A program made the translations under genes and the position numbers. A stretch of 64,000 nucleotides of DNA, taken from contig CAZOEL010000012.1 in NCBI GenBank assembly GCA_964578835.1, positions 1-64,000 of the forward strand. The letters are read 5' to 3'. This document shows positions 35,875 through 44,122 of the stretch, one piece after another (positions within the stretch are counted from its first letter, which is position 1; each line of letters opens with the position of its first letter). The stretch comes from CAZOEL01 sp964578835 (GTDB lineage Bacteria; Desulfobacterota; Syntrophobacteria; Syntrophobacterales; Syntrophobacteraceae). The notes beneath the pieces are model-generated. The model was not told the DNA's origin and made no database searches. It saw nothing but the letters and a program-made list of their open reading frames with translations.

Positions 35875-36927
35875 GTGACATTGAACGATCAATTAGGCAT
35901 ATTACTTGTGAATTCCTCGGTGCTTCCCGGTTTTCCAGCAGCTGAGCTCGATGATATGAAAGAGCGGATCTATGCTCTAATCCGGCCCGATCTCGAAAGG
36001 ATCGAGGCTGAAATAGAGCGGCAGCTTACCTCGAGCGTCCCCCTCATCTCTGTCGTTGCTCGTTACATCATGGGGAGTGGGGGAAAGCGTCTAAGGCCCC
36101 TTCTGATGATATTATCCGCTCGCCTTTGCGGATATTCCGGGAATAATGACGCCCCTCTTTCAGTGGTGTTCGAATTGATTCATGCCGCCACGCTGTTGCA
36201 CGACGATGTGGTGGACCATGCTGAGTTCCGTCGCAGCAAGCCCGCAGCCAACACCCTATGGGGGAATCCGGCTGTTGTTTTAGTCGGCGACTTTCTCTAC
36301 TCAAAAGCCATATTGATGACCGTTGGCTACCAGAGCATAAGAATACTCGAAGTCATCTCCAATGCGACCACACGAATGAGTGAAGGGGAGGTGCTTCAAT
36401 TGGTGTATTCTGACAATCTGGAAATCGATGAAAAAGAATACCTTGAAGTCATCGATCGCAAAACTGCCGCTCTCATCAGCGCAGCTTGCCAGATAGGAGC
36501 TATTTTCGCCGGCGCCGACGCTCAACAAGAAGAGGCTCTACAAAGATACGGGCACAATCTGGGGATCGCCTTCCAGCTAATCGATGATACGCTCGACTAT
36601 ATGGGCGACGCCAAAGAGTTGGGAAAGCCGGTCGGGAACGACATCCAGGAAGGCAAGGCGACGCTTCCTCTCATCTGCGCTCTTCAGAACGGGCCTCCTG
36701 CCGACAGGAAGAAACTCAAAGCCATATTCAGCTCTGAGCAGATACCCGCAGAAGATTTCAATGAAGTGCGAGAAGCAGTCATACGCGCCGGCGGAATCGA
36801 GTATACGCAAAAGCTAGCCATGCAGCATGTGCAACAGGCAAAAGAAGCGCTTGATATCTTTCCGGAGCATCCCACAAAAAAGATACTTACCGATATAGCC
36901 AATTACGTTATCTTTCGACGTATGTAA
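35875..36927 (+). CDS. ispB: Polyprenyl diphosphate synthase, IspB-like
   Basis: A trans-prenyltransferase that makes long-chain polyprenyl diphosphate for quinone side chains. The first Asp-rich motif is DDVVD (in ATLLHDDVVDHAEFRRSKPA, near 108). The second is DDTLD (in AFQLIDDTLDYMGDAKELGK, near 238). GSGGKRLRPLLMILSA is near 67. The GTG at 35875 lacks a good ribosome-binding site; the ATG at 35956 (MKERIYALIRPDLERIEAEI) would give 323 residues, closer to IspB. Chain length cannot be read from sequence alone. Confidence 0.9.
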   Translation: MTLNDQLGILLVNSSVLPGFPAAELDDMKERIYALIRPDLERIEAEIERQLTSSVPLISVVARYIMGSGGKRLRPLLMILSARLCGYSGNNDAPLSVVFELIHAATLLHDDVVDHAEFRRSKPAANTLWGNPAVVLVGDFLYSKAILMTVGYQSIRILEVISNATTRMSEGEVLQLVYSDNLEIDEKEYLEVIDRKTAALISAACQIGAIFAGADAQQEEALQRYGHNLGIAFQLIDDTLDYMGDAKELGKPVGNDIQEGKATLPLICALQNGPPADRKKLKAIFSSEQIPAEDFNEVREAVIRAGGIEYTQKLAMQHVQQAKEALDIFPEHPTKKILTDIANYVIFRRM

Positions 36928-36948
36928 ATATCACTTGCCCACGTGCAG

Positions 36949-36983
36949 AGAGATGCGGTTTCGGAGCTCGAAGCCGCATCTCT
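36949..36983 (+). terminator. Hairpin after the polyprenyl synthase gene
   Basis: AGAGATGCGGTTTCG (36949-36963) pairs with CGAAGCCGCATCTCT (36969-36983), with one G-T pair and a 5-base loop. Only ATTAATG follows, so the T-tract is poor. It lies 22 bases after the stop codon and within the upstream extension of the next frame. That supports a later start for the next gene. Confidence 0.6.
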
Positions 36984-37113
36984 ATTAATGCTCGCCCTCG
37001 CCTTGTTTCAAGGCATCAATCATGTTACATTGAAGTGCGTAAAGATCTTAGCTCTGGCGGGGTTCCGCAGCAGAATGAACGCATTTATCTATAAAAAGGC
37101 TGGCCGCGCTCAC

Positions 37114-37821
37114 ATGGAAGAATTTCATAAACGGTTGGAGCAGACCGATCGCTACCCTCTGTTTGTCAGCCTGGATCGGAGGATATGCCTAGTCGTAGGC
37201 GGCGGCTCCGTTGCTGAACGCAAGATTCGCTCTCTTCTCTCATATGGAGCCATAGTCCGCGTTGTTGCGTTGAAACTGAACGCATGGCTTGAATCAGAGC
37301 TCAAAAGCCACAGAATACACTTTCTCGGACCTGAATTTAGAGAAGACTACCTGGATGACATCGATCTTGTGTTTGCTGCAACTGACGATAGAGAGCTTAA
37401 TTCCTGCATAGCCAAGGCCGCGCGTATTCGGAATAAATGGTGCAACATGGCCACCGATCCTGAGCTTGGTTCTTTCATTGTTCCATCGGTCCTCCAGCGG
37501 GGTCCGTTAACCATTGCAGTCAGTACGGGAGGCGCGAGTCCCGCCCTTGCCAAGCGCATCCGAGAAGAAATGGAAAAGCTGTTTGGCCAGGAATGGATCA
37601 TATTTCTGAACTTGATGGGCGTTTTGCGAAGGATCATTCAAGAAAAGGGTTTAGAGAGCTCGGAAAACCAACGGCTTTTTAGAAATATTGCTGCTCTTCC
37701 CGTACCAGAATGGATTGCGCAGGAGAGACATGAACATCTGCTCGACGCCATCCATCTCATTTGTCAGCCATTGATCAACCGGAACGAACTTAACCGCGTT
37801 TGGGATGAAGTATGGAAATAG
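37114..37821 (+). CDS. Precorrin-2 dehydrogenase / sirohydrochlorin ferrochelatase (CysG-N / Met8 type)
   Basis: It oxidises precorrin-2 to sirohydrochlorin with NAD and may insert iron, leading to siroheme or, in sulfate-reducer relatives, to the alternative heme pathway. The N-terminal Rossmann motif is RRICLVVGGGSVAERKIRSL, and IVPSVLQRGPLTIAVSTGGA then SPALAKRIREEMEKLF are diagnostic. I chose ATG 37114 (MEEFHKRLEQTDRYPLFVSL, 235 residues). The frame is open upstream to 36943 but passes through a terminator-like hairpin. It overlaps ccsA by 10 bases. Confidence 0.9.
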   Translation: MEEFHKRLEQTDRYPLFVSLDRRICLVVGGGSVAERKIRSLLSYGAIVRVVALKLNAWLESELKSHRIHFLGPEFREDYLDDIDLVFAATDDRELNSCIAKAARIRNKWCNMATDPELGSFIVPSVLQRGPLTIAVSTGGASPALAKRIREEMEKLFGQEWIIFLNLMGVLRRIIQEKGLESSENQRLFRNIAALPVPEWIAQERHEHLLDAIHLICQPLINRNELNRVWDEVWK

Positions 37822-38633
37822 CCCTGATCGCTTTGGCCGTTCTATGCTACGGCATCGGATCCATCGGTTACTTTGTTTATCTTATACGCGAGCGGGATCT
37901 AATCCATTGGAGCGCATGGGGAGTGCTCCTTGTGGGAGCGCTTTTTCATGGCGCAGCGATAATGCTTCACTCGTATAAGGTCGGACAGCTCGCTGTTTCA
38001 AACAGTCAGGAAGCGCTCTCCTTTTTCTCATGGATGATTGTAGTCACCTATCTGGCGACACAAGGCAGATTCCGGTTGAGGATTTTGGGCTCATTTATAT
38101 CCCCTCTGGCCGTCATCTTTATGATTCTCTCCTCCATACTGCCGGAAAGCATTGTGCCGAAGACTGGGACGTTTAAGAGCGCCTGGGTCGTTTTTCACAT
38201 TACGACCTCATTTCTTGCGAATGCCCTCTTTGCGCTCGCCTTCTGCGCCGCAATCATGTATCTGCTGCAGGAGCGACAAATAAAAAGAAAGAATTTCGGT
38301 CATCTTTATAACCGTCTGCCCTCCCTTGAACGGCTCGACAAGATCAACTATATTTGTTTGATAGTCGGCTTCCCTCTGATGACAATCGGTCTCATGACGG
38401 GATTTGCATACGCCGGCTCCGTCTGGTCCTCTTTTTGGAGCTGGGATCCCAAAGAGATCTTTGCTCTTATTACCTGGCTCATTTATGCTATCTTGCTTCA
38501 TGAGCGCCTGGCGGTGGGTATGCGCGGCCGTCGCGCAGCATGGCTTGCAATATTTGGATTTTCCGCTGTTCTAGTAACCTTTTTGGGGGTCAACCTGTTC
38601 ACGCAGGGTCATCACTCCGGCATTTCCAGGTAA
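37812..38633 (+). CDS. ccsA: Cytochrome c assembly protein, CcsA/ResC family
   Basis: A polytopic inner-membrane protein of 273 residues with about eight helices. The tryptophan-rich signature WSSFWSWDPKEIFALITWLI (about 204-223) resembles the WWD haem-handling motif. Conserved His are in HGAAIMLHS, in VFHITTSF and in the last GHHSG. It is probably involved in cytochrome c haem delivery. The position between siroheme and hemA genes suits this. Its start overlaps the previous gene by 10 bases; hemA follows by 8. Confidence 0.9.
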   Translation: MEIALIALAVLCYGIGSIGYFVYLIRERDLIHWSAWGVLLVGALFHGAAIMLHSYKVGQLAVSNSQEALSFFSWMIVVTYLATQGRFRLRILGSFISPLAVIFMILSSILPESIVPKTGTFKSAWVVFHITTSFLANALFALAFCAAIMYLLQERQIKRKNFGHLYNRLPSLERLDKINYICLIVGFPLMTIGLMTGFAYAGSVWSSFWSWDPKEIFALITWLIYAILLHERLAVGMRGRRAAWLAIFGFSAVLVTFLGVNLFTQGHHSGISR

Positions 38634-38641
38634 GATTTGAC

Positions 38642-40000
38642 ATGTCTCAAATTGCTCTCTTAGGCATGAACCATAAAACGGCCACAGTAGACGTACGGGA
38701 AAAGCTCGCCCTCGCCTGCCGCATCAAAGCTCACCCACTCCACCTTTTGCCTCATCTCCAATACGTTAACGAGCTTTTCATGCTCTCTACCTGCAATCGG
38801 GTCGAATTCCTGTTCACGTGCGACTGCATCGATGAAGCCATTGGAGAAGTTAAGCAGTTGATGATGTCTCACCTTGAAGAAGATTCACCGATCCGCTTGG
38901 AGACATACATATACTCGCTTTGCAACCTCGATGCTGTAGAGCATTTGTTTCGCGTGGCATCGAGCCTCGACTCCATGGTTGTCGGAGAACCACAGATATT
39001 GGGCCAGATAAAGACCGCTTACCGCGAGGCAGCAGAATGTAAAACCGTAGGAGTCGTTTTGAATCGACTCCTTCATAAGACTTTTTCCGTGGCCAAGAGA
39101 GTCCGCTCGGAAACGATGATTGGATCCTACGCGGTCTCCATCAGTTATGCCGCAGTGGAGCTCGCAAGAAAGATCTTTGGCGAGCTCCAGGATAAGAGCG
39201 TCCTGCTCATCGGCGCCGGAGAAATGGCGGAGCTTGCCGCCGAGCATTTTATCGCACAGCGCGTCCGGCAGGTTATCGTGGCCAACAGGACGCTGGAAAG
39301 AGCTGTCGAGCTTGCTAAACAGTTCAAAGCGGATACGATCCCTTTCGCGCACATTCTCGATTCTCTGAAAAAAGTCGATATCGTGCTTACTTCCACCGGC
39401 TCTCCAGATCCCATCATCAGATACCAGGATATAAAAAACAGAATGAGGGAACGACGCAATAAGCCTCTCTTTTTCATTGATATCGCCGTCCCCCGCGATG
39501 TTGAAGCAAAGGTGAACGAAGTCGACAACGTGTACGTTTATGATATCGACGATCTGAAAGGCGTCGTCGATATGAACCTCGTAGAACGGAAGAAGGAAGC
39601 CGAACGAGCTGAGCACATTGTTGCGGAGGAAACGCTCAAATTCCAGGAATGGCTATCCACTCTCGATGTAGTTCCCACTATCATAGCGCTTCGCAAGAAA
39701 GCTGAAACGATACGGCAAAATGAGCTCTGCAAGACCTTCACGCATCTACCTCATTTGAGTGAAAACGATCGCCGTTCAATTGAAGTTCTTACTGAAGCCA
39801 TAGTTAAAAAAATGTTGCACGACCCGATACTCTTTCTTAAGAAGAAGGCGAATCGCGACAGCAAACCGTTGTTTGTCGATGTAGCGCAACAACTCTTCCA
39901 CCTCTCTGACGGGGATGAAATGAATCCGTCATCCTTGACTGCGGATGCTCCAGATGTTAATAATGGCGATAAGGTCCTGAAAAATATAAACAATAGCTAG
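38642..40000 (+). CDS. hemA: Glutamyl-tRNA reductase
   Basis: First step of C5 tetrapyrrole synthesis: it reduces glutamyl-tRNA to glutamate-1-semialdehyde. ATG 38642 gives 452 residues starting MSQIALLGMNHKTATVDVRE. The catalytic Cys is C51 in MLSTCNRVEF. VASSLDSMVVGEPQILGQIK and the NADPH-binding SVLLIGAGEMAELAAEHF are typical. hemL, the next enzyme, is elsewhere in the window (54720-56021). The longer frame from 38540 overlaps ccsA and is rejected. Confidence 0.97.
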   Translation: MSQIALLGMNHKTATVDVREKLALACRIKAHPLHLLPHLQYVNELFMLSTCNRVEFLFTCDCIDEAIGEVKQLMMSHLEEDSPIRLETYIYSLCNLDAVEHLFRVASSLDSMVVGEPQILGQIKTAYREAAECKTVGVVLNRLLHKTFSVAKRVRSETMIGSYAVSISYAAVELARKIFGELQDKSVLLIGAGEMAELAAEHFIAQRVRQVIVANRTLERAVELAKQFKADTIPFAHILDSLKKVDIVLTSTGSPDPIIRYQDIKNRMRERRNKPLFFIDIAVPRDVEAKVNEVDNVYVYDIDDLKGVVDMNLVERKKEAERAEHIVAEETLKFQEWLSTLDVVPTIIALRKKAETIRQNELCKTFTHLPHLSENDRRSIEVLTEAIVKKMLHDPILFLKKKANRDSKPLFVDVAQQLFHLSDGDEMNPSSLTADAPDVNNGDKVLKNINNS

Positions 40001-40009
40001 GGTTTCCGA

Positions 40010-40411
40010 ATGGCAGAGATCATTGAGTTTGGAAAGAAAGCCCAGGACTTCAAAGAAGTACGGGCTACCAGTTTACGCCAGCGCAAGATCGAGGCATTGA
40101 GGAAGATTTTCCAGTGCACTCGATGTGTGCTCAAATGCGCCAAATGCGGCGCCCAACTGGATAAAGAAGCCGAAGATTCCTCACGATACGCCACTCCCTA
40201 CCCTTTTTGCAAGAACTGCCATGAGGAGTATGAAGAATATCGAGAGCGAAGCAGTGGAAGGCTGACCACCCCCAGATATTACTGGCATAATGAATTATGG
40301 ATGAAAGTATGGGAAGGTTGGCTCGAACATCAGAATTGCCTGGATCAATACAGACAGTCCAAAGAATTCCTACAACTCCTCGGTGAAGTTGAGGAACTGC
40401 TTAAGCAGTAG
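40010..40411 (+). CDS. Conserved-looking zinc-ribbon protein of unknown function
   Basis: A 133-residue protein that I do not recognise. CTRC-x3-CAKC (about 36-46) and CKNC (about 67-70) suggest a zinc ribbon. The middle segment YATPYPFCKNCHEEYEEYRE and TTPRYYWHNELWMKVWEGWL are aromatic and charged. The C-terminal part looks helical. It starts 10 bases after hemA and is followed by tatA, so it is probably in the same operon. ATG 40010 follows the hemA stop closely. Confidence 0.75.
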   Translation: MAEIIEFGKKAQDFKEVRATSLRQRKIEALRKIFQCTRCVLKCAKCGAQLDKEAEDSSRYATPYPFCKNCHEEYEEYRERSSGRLTTPRYYWHNELWMKVWEGWLEHQNCLDQYRQSKEFLQLLGEVEELLKQ

Positions 40412-40440
40412 ACTTTTGTTTCTGAAAGGAGCAAGCAGCC

Positions 40441-40650
40441 ATGATCGGCGGAATCGGAATGCCCGAGCTAATAATAATCCTGGTGATAATTCTCATCATC
40501 TTTGGGGCCGGAAAGCTTCCAGAGATTGGGGCGGGGCTTGGCAAAGGAATCAAGAACTTCAAGAAAGCCACCAATGACTCACTGGACACAAACGATGAGA
40601 AGTCAGAAAAACTGGAAGAGAAAGGCTCGTCATCCGAAAAGCTCAGCTAG
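40441..40650 (+). CDS. tatA: Sec-independent translocase protein TatA/TatE
   Basis: A 69-residue protein with the TatA plan. A short N-terminal segment and one transmembrane helix (about 8-23, ELIIILVIILIIFGAGKLPE) are followed by an amphipathic helix GAGLGKGIKNFKKATND and a charged tail. FGAGKLPE is the conserved hinge. It forms the pore for folded proteins in the Tat pathway. tatC and tatB are not nearby. GAAAGGAGC precedes ATG. Confidence 0.95.
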   Translation: MIGGIGMPELIIILVIILIIFGAGKLPEIGAGLGKGIKNFKKATNDSLDTNDEKSEKLEEKGSSSEKLS

Positions 40651-40678
40651 CTGAAGAAGTCAGCCAAGGGCTCTGAAG

Positions 40679-40744
40679 CGCCCAAAGCCGATAGCGCCTT
40701 CCCTCTGCATGAGGTTATGGCCGCTCTGACTTTGGGCGTTTTTC
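40679..40744. terminator. Terminator between tatA and ssb
   Basis: CGCCCAAAG (40679-40687) pairs with CTTTGGGCG (40730-40738), followed by TTTTTC. The loop is long (42 bases). It lies between convergent tatA (plus) and ssb (minus), so it may serve both directions. Confidence 0.75.
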
Positions 40745-40773
40745 ATGTTTGGGAACGGCTTCTCCAATGCTTC

Positions 40774-41238
40774 TTAGAATGGAATGTCGTCTTCTGGAGC
40801 GCCTGAAGGCGGAGGCAATTCTTCGGGCGACGGCCTGCTTGCTTGAGGAGACGGGGATTTGTACGCGCCCTGGCTCGGTTGGGCTTGGCCCGCCGGTCCC
40901 TCTGGGCTTCCAAGAAGCTGGATCTCCCTCGCCACGATTTTTGTCGTGGAGCGCTTCACTCCCTGGGCGTCTTCCCACTGTTCTGTTCGCAGTTTCCCTT
41001 CAATATATACCTGCTTCCCCTTATTTAGGTAATTCCCGCAAAACTCCGCCTGCTTGTCAAAAGCCACAATCCTGTGCCATTCGGTGCGGTCTTCCCAGTT
41101 CCCTTCGCCTACAGGCGCTCGTTCGTTTGTCGCCACATTGAAATTGGCCACGGGAACGCCGCTCGTGCTGTATCGGATTTCAGGATCGCCTCCCAATCGG
41201 CCGATGATGATGACTTTATTCACACTCCCTCTCGCCAT
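40774..41238 (-). CDS. ssb: Single-stranded DNA-binding protein
   Basis: A 154-residue SSB that coats single-stranded DNA in replication and repair. The OB fold (about 1-110) has VNKVIIIGRLGGDPEIRYST and YLNKGKQVYIEGKLRTEQWE. A Pro/Ser-rich linker follows (about 112-147). The acidic tip EDDIPF that recruits partner proteins is intact. It stands alone on the minus strand, convergent with tatA. Confidence 0.97.
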   Translation of the reverse strand: MARGSVNKVIIIGRLGGDPEIRYSTSGVPVANFNVATNERAPVGEGNWEDRTEWHRIVAFDKQAEFCGNYLNKGKQVYIEGKLRTEQWEDAQGVKRSTTKIVAREIQLLGSPEGPAGQAQPSQGAYKSPSPQASRPSPEELPPPSGAPEDDIPF

Positions 41239-41548
41239 AACGTTTCCTTCTTTGTTAATAGGTTAGAATTTATGGTCTTCTCAATGATCCTTTCTTCTAC
41301 ATCACAAGCACACTTACGCAAAGGCCAAATTCGGCGATCGGCCATTTTGCATTGTATTTGACTCCTAAAGCAACGCCAGACAAAATGCTTAGTTGACTCA
41401 CTAATGGAAACAGTTTACATTTTCACGGTGCGCTTGGGCACAAGTAATTGTTTTCTATACCGATCTAATTTTCAACCCGACCAACGCGCGCTCAGCTAAA
41501 AGGGCGACTAGCGCGTTATCATAGCTTAAGTTTGAGGGAAAGGCGTTC
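41239..41548. other. Divergent ssb / plsC intergenic region
   Basis: About 310 bases, AT-rich. It contains the plus-strand promoter at 41393-41421. Farther on, AACGCGC (near 41485) and GCGCGTT (near 41511) form a dyad in the plsC leader. The ssb promoter should be here on the minus strand, but I found only a poor candidate. No ORF is supported. Confidence 0.5.
41393..41421 (+). promoter_or_regulatory. Probable promoter for plsC-rnj
   Basis: TTGACT (41393-41398), a 17-base spacer and TACATT (41416-41421). It lies 127 bases before the plsC ATG, in the AT-rich part of the gap. Confidence 0.6.
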
Positions 41549-42328
41549 ATGAAGGTTTTCCGATCCGCTTTTTTTTATGTAGTGCTGGTTCTATCAACCC
41601 TGGCTATGGGACTTTCATCCATTATAGCCTTTTATCTCACAAAACGCCATGAAAACGCCCATCTATGCGGCAGGCTATGGGGCAGGATCAATATTTGGGC
41701 CGCTGGGGTTAGCGTAGAAGTCGAAGGACTGGAGAACATCGAACAGGACCGTCCCTTCATCTATGCGGCCAATCACCAGAGTCTTTTCGATATTCTAGCA
41801 GCCTTCGCCACACTCCCTGTCTATTTCCGGTGGCTTGCCAAGGAAGAGCTTTTCAAGATTCCCATATTCGGGTCCGCAATGCTCGCTAACGGCGCTATTC
41901 CCATTGATCGCTCCGATCGCAAAAAGGCTTTTGAAAGTCTTAACAAAGCCGCTGAAAAGGTGCAAAATGGCGCTTCCATTTTCATCTTTCCTGAAGGCAC
42001 TAGAAGCCGGGATGGACGCCTGCAGGAATTCAAAAGCGGAGGATTTATCTTAGCTATAAGGTCTCAACAACCTTTGGTTCCAATCAGCATCAGCGGGTCC
42101 TATAAAGTTCTGCCCAAGAAAGGCGACTGGACTGTAAATCCCGGCGTTATACGGATGGTGGTGGAGAAGCCTATTCCGACAGCAGGATTGACGACAAAGG
42201 ATCGTGACGCTCTGATGACTGCTTTGCGCGAAGCCATTCGGAGGCGCCTGCCTCAAGATGAAGGCGGGATTGCTCCGGATGAGTCTTCCTCAGAGGCTTC
42301 GGCTCGCCTATACAGGGGGATAAGATAG
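41549..42328 (+). CDS. plsC: 1-acyl-sn-glycerol-3-phosphate acyltransferase
   Basis: It acylates lysophosphatidic acid to phosphatidic acid at the inner membrane. An N-terminal membrane segment is at about 5-28. The catalytic motif is NHQSLFD (about 75-81, HxxxxD). The glycerol-phosphate motif is FPEGTRSRDG (about 147-156). 259 residues is the usual size. rnj starts 3 bases after the stop. GAGGGAAAGGCG precedes ATG. Confidence 0.94.
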   Translation: MKVFRSAFFYVVLVLSTLAMGLSSIIAFYLTKRHENAHLCGRLWGRINIWAAGVSVEVEGLENIEQDRPFIYAANHQSLFDILAAFATLPVYFRWLAKEELFKIPIFGSAMLANGAIPIDRSDRKKAFESLNKAAEKVQNGASIFIFPEGTRSRDGRLQEFKSGGFILAIRSQQPLVPISISGSYKVLPKKGDWTVNPGVIRMVVEKPIPTAGLTTKDRDALMTALREAIRRRLPQDEGGIAPDESSSEASARLYRGIR

Positions 42329-42331
42329 CGG

Positions 42332-44014
42332 ATGTATAACGCCAATATGGAAAACCAATCGTCTCTGAAAATAATTCCTTTGGGTGGTCTTGGCGAAATT
42401 GGCCTCAACATGATGGTCTTGGAGTACGATCAGGACATCATTCTGATTGATGCCGGCCTCATGTTTCCGGAAGATGAAATGCTCGGCATCGATATTGTCA
42501 TTCCGGATTTCGCCTACCTGCACAAAAATCGCGAAAGACTGCGCGGCCTTGTAATCACGCACGGCCATGAAGATCACATTGGCGCCGTTCCTTTTCTTTT
42601 GCGCGAGTTCCGCATCCCCGTATACGGCACTCCGCTCTCGCTCGCCCTCATCCGTGAAAAGCTCCGAGAGCACGGGATTCTTGAAAGATCTGAACTGATC
42701 AGGGTCATTCCTCGAGAAGTAATTTCTCTGGGGCCGTTCAAGATCGAGTTTATTCAGGTCTGTCATAGCATACCCGACTGTGTCGGCCTCGCGATTCATA
42801 CTCCTGCCGGCATCATAATCCATTCAGGAGATTTCAAGATTGACCATACGCCGGTGGATGGAAGACGTTTTGATATGGCTCGCTTCGGGGCCTATGGAGA
42901 AGAAGGCGTGCTTGCGCTCTTCTCGGATTCGACCAATGTAGAGCGCGATGGCTATACTTTATCTGAAAAAGAGGTCGGCTCCACTCTTAGAGAGATATTT
43001 CAAGAATGCTTCGGCCGCATTATTGTAGCCGTTTTTGCCAGCAATCTGCATCGGATCCAGCAAGTAATTCATCTAGCTCGGGAATTCAACAGGAAGGTTT
43101 TACTCAACGGCAAGTCGATGGTGACAAATGTACGCATCGCAAGAGAGCTCGACTATATCGACTTTCCTTTTGAGGAGGAGATCACGCTTCAGGAGCTTCC
43201 CCGCATGCGCGACTCTGAGGTGTTGATGCTCACGACGGGCAGTCAGGGAGAACCGATGAGCGCTTTGAGTCGAATGGCCTTCAACGATCACAAGAAGCTC
43301 AAGGTAAAAGCGGGCGACACGATCATTCTCTCTTCAAAGTTCATCCCGGGAAATGAGAGAACCATTCAAAACATCATCAACCACCTATACCGCCAGGGCG
43401 CTGAAGTCATACACGAGCAAGTGCGTGATATCCATGTATCGGGGCATGCTTATCGAGAAGAGCTCAAAACGATGTTGAACATTGTGCGACCCAAATATTT
43501 CGTGCCCGTTCACGGCGAATTCCGCCATTTGGTAAAACATAGACAGCTGGCCATGGTTATGGGAATGCCTGAAGAAAGATGCTTGGTGGCTGAAAACGGC
43601 ACCGTCATCTCCTTTGACGGCGTTTGCGCTTCCACTAGTGAGCGCGTTGAGACCGGCCGGGTTCTTGTTGACGGTAAAGGTGTAGGCGATGTTGGCGGCC
43701 TTGTGCTCAGAGACCGCCGTCATTTGTCTGAAGACGGCCTTGTTATTGCCTCTCTTGTGATTAACCAGGAAACGAAGGAAATTTTAAGCGGTCCCGATAT
43801 CCTGAGCAGCGGATTCATTCATGAAGAGACGCAGCCTGAAATTCTCGATGCCGCCAAGTGTATAATCCTCGAGATCTTCGACAGGCTTCATGAAAGGGAT
43901 TTCGATATGGACTGCGCGGAACTGCAAACGGAGATTCGTAGAGAACTGAAGCGGTTTTTCGGCAAAATTCTTGATCGCCGTCCTGTTATCTACCCCATTG
44001 TCGTGGATATCTAA
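42332..44014 (+). CDS. rnj: Ribonuclease J
   Basis: A metallo-beta-lactamase/beta-CASP ribonuclease with 5' exonuclease and endonuclease activity in mRNA decay. KIIPLGGLGEIGLNMMVLEY is near the start, the metal motif HGHEDHIG near 77, and SDSTNVERDGYTLSE follows. The beta-CASP region has LTTGSQGEPMSALSRMA and HVSGHAYREELKTML. The 560-residue length is full. The organism also has RNase E/G (56230-57810). Confidence 0.96.
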   Translation: MYNANMENQSSLKIIPLGGLGEIGLNMMVLEYDQDIILIDAGLMFPEDEMLGIDIVIPDFAYLHKNRERLRGLVITHGHEDHIGAVPFLLREFRIPVYGTPLSLALIREKLREHGILERSELIRVIPREVISLGPFKIEFIQVCHSIPDCVGLAIHTPAGIIIHSGDFKIDHTPVDGRRFDMARFGAYGEEGVLALFSDSTNVERDGYTLSEKEVGSTLREIFQECFGRIIVAVFASNLHRIQQVIHLAREFNRKVLLNGKSMVTNVRIARELDYIDFPFEEEITLQELPRMRDSEVLMLTTGSQGEPMSALSRMAFNDHKKLKVKAGDTIILSSKFIPGNERTIQNIINHLYRQGAEVIHEQVRDIHVSGHAYREELKTMLNIVRPKYFVPVHGEFRHLVKHRQLAMVMGMPEERCLVAENGTVISFDGVCASTSERVETGRVLVDGKGVGDVGGLVLRDRRHLSEDGLVIASLVINQETKEILSGPDILSSGFIHEETQPEILDAAKCIILEIFDRLHERDFDMDCAELQTEIRRELKRFFGKILDRRPVIYPIVVDI

Positions 44015-44122
44015 TGCGTTGACTTTCATTGCTGAATCAATTCTCTGTGAACCGGAGCCGACTGGTCTCATGAGTTACGGTCTTTACCGGCTTTTCCCGT
44101 AAATGCTGCACTGAGGTTTTTT

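Noticed and set aside
35653..35892. Minus-strand 79-codon frame between rimO and ispB
   Set aside because: Basic low-complexity translation antisense to the promoter region; no support.
41239..41400. ssb promoter on the minus strand
   Set aside because: TACAAT near 41354-41359 and TTGAGA near 41278-41283 occur but neither has a good partner at 16-18 bases, so I did not call one.
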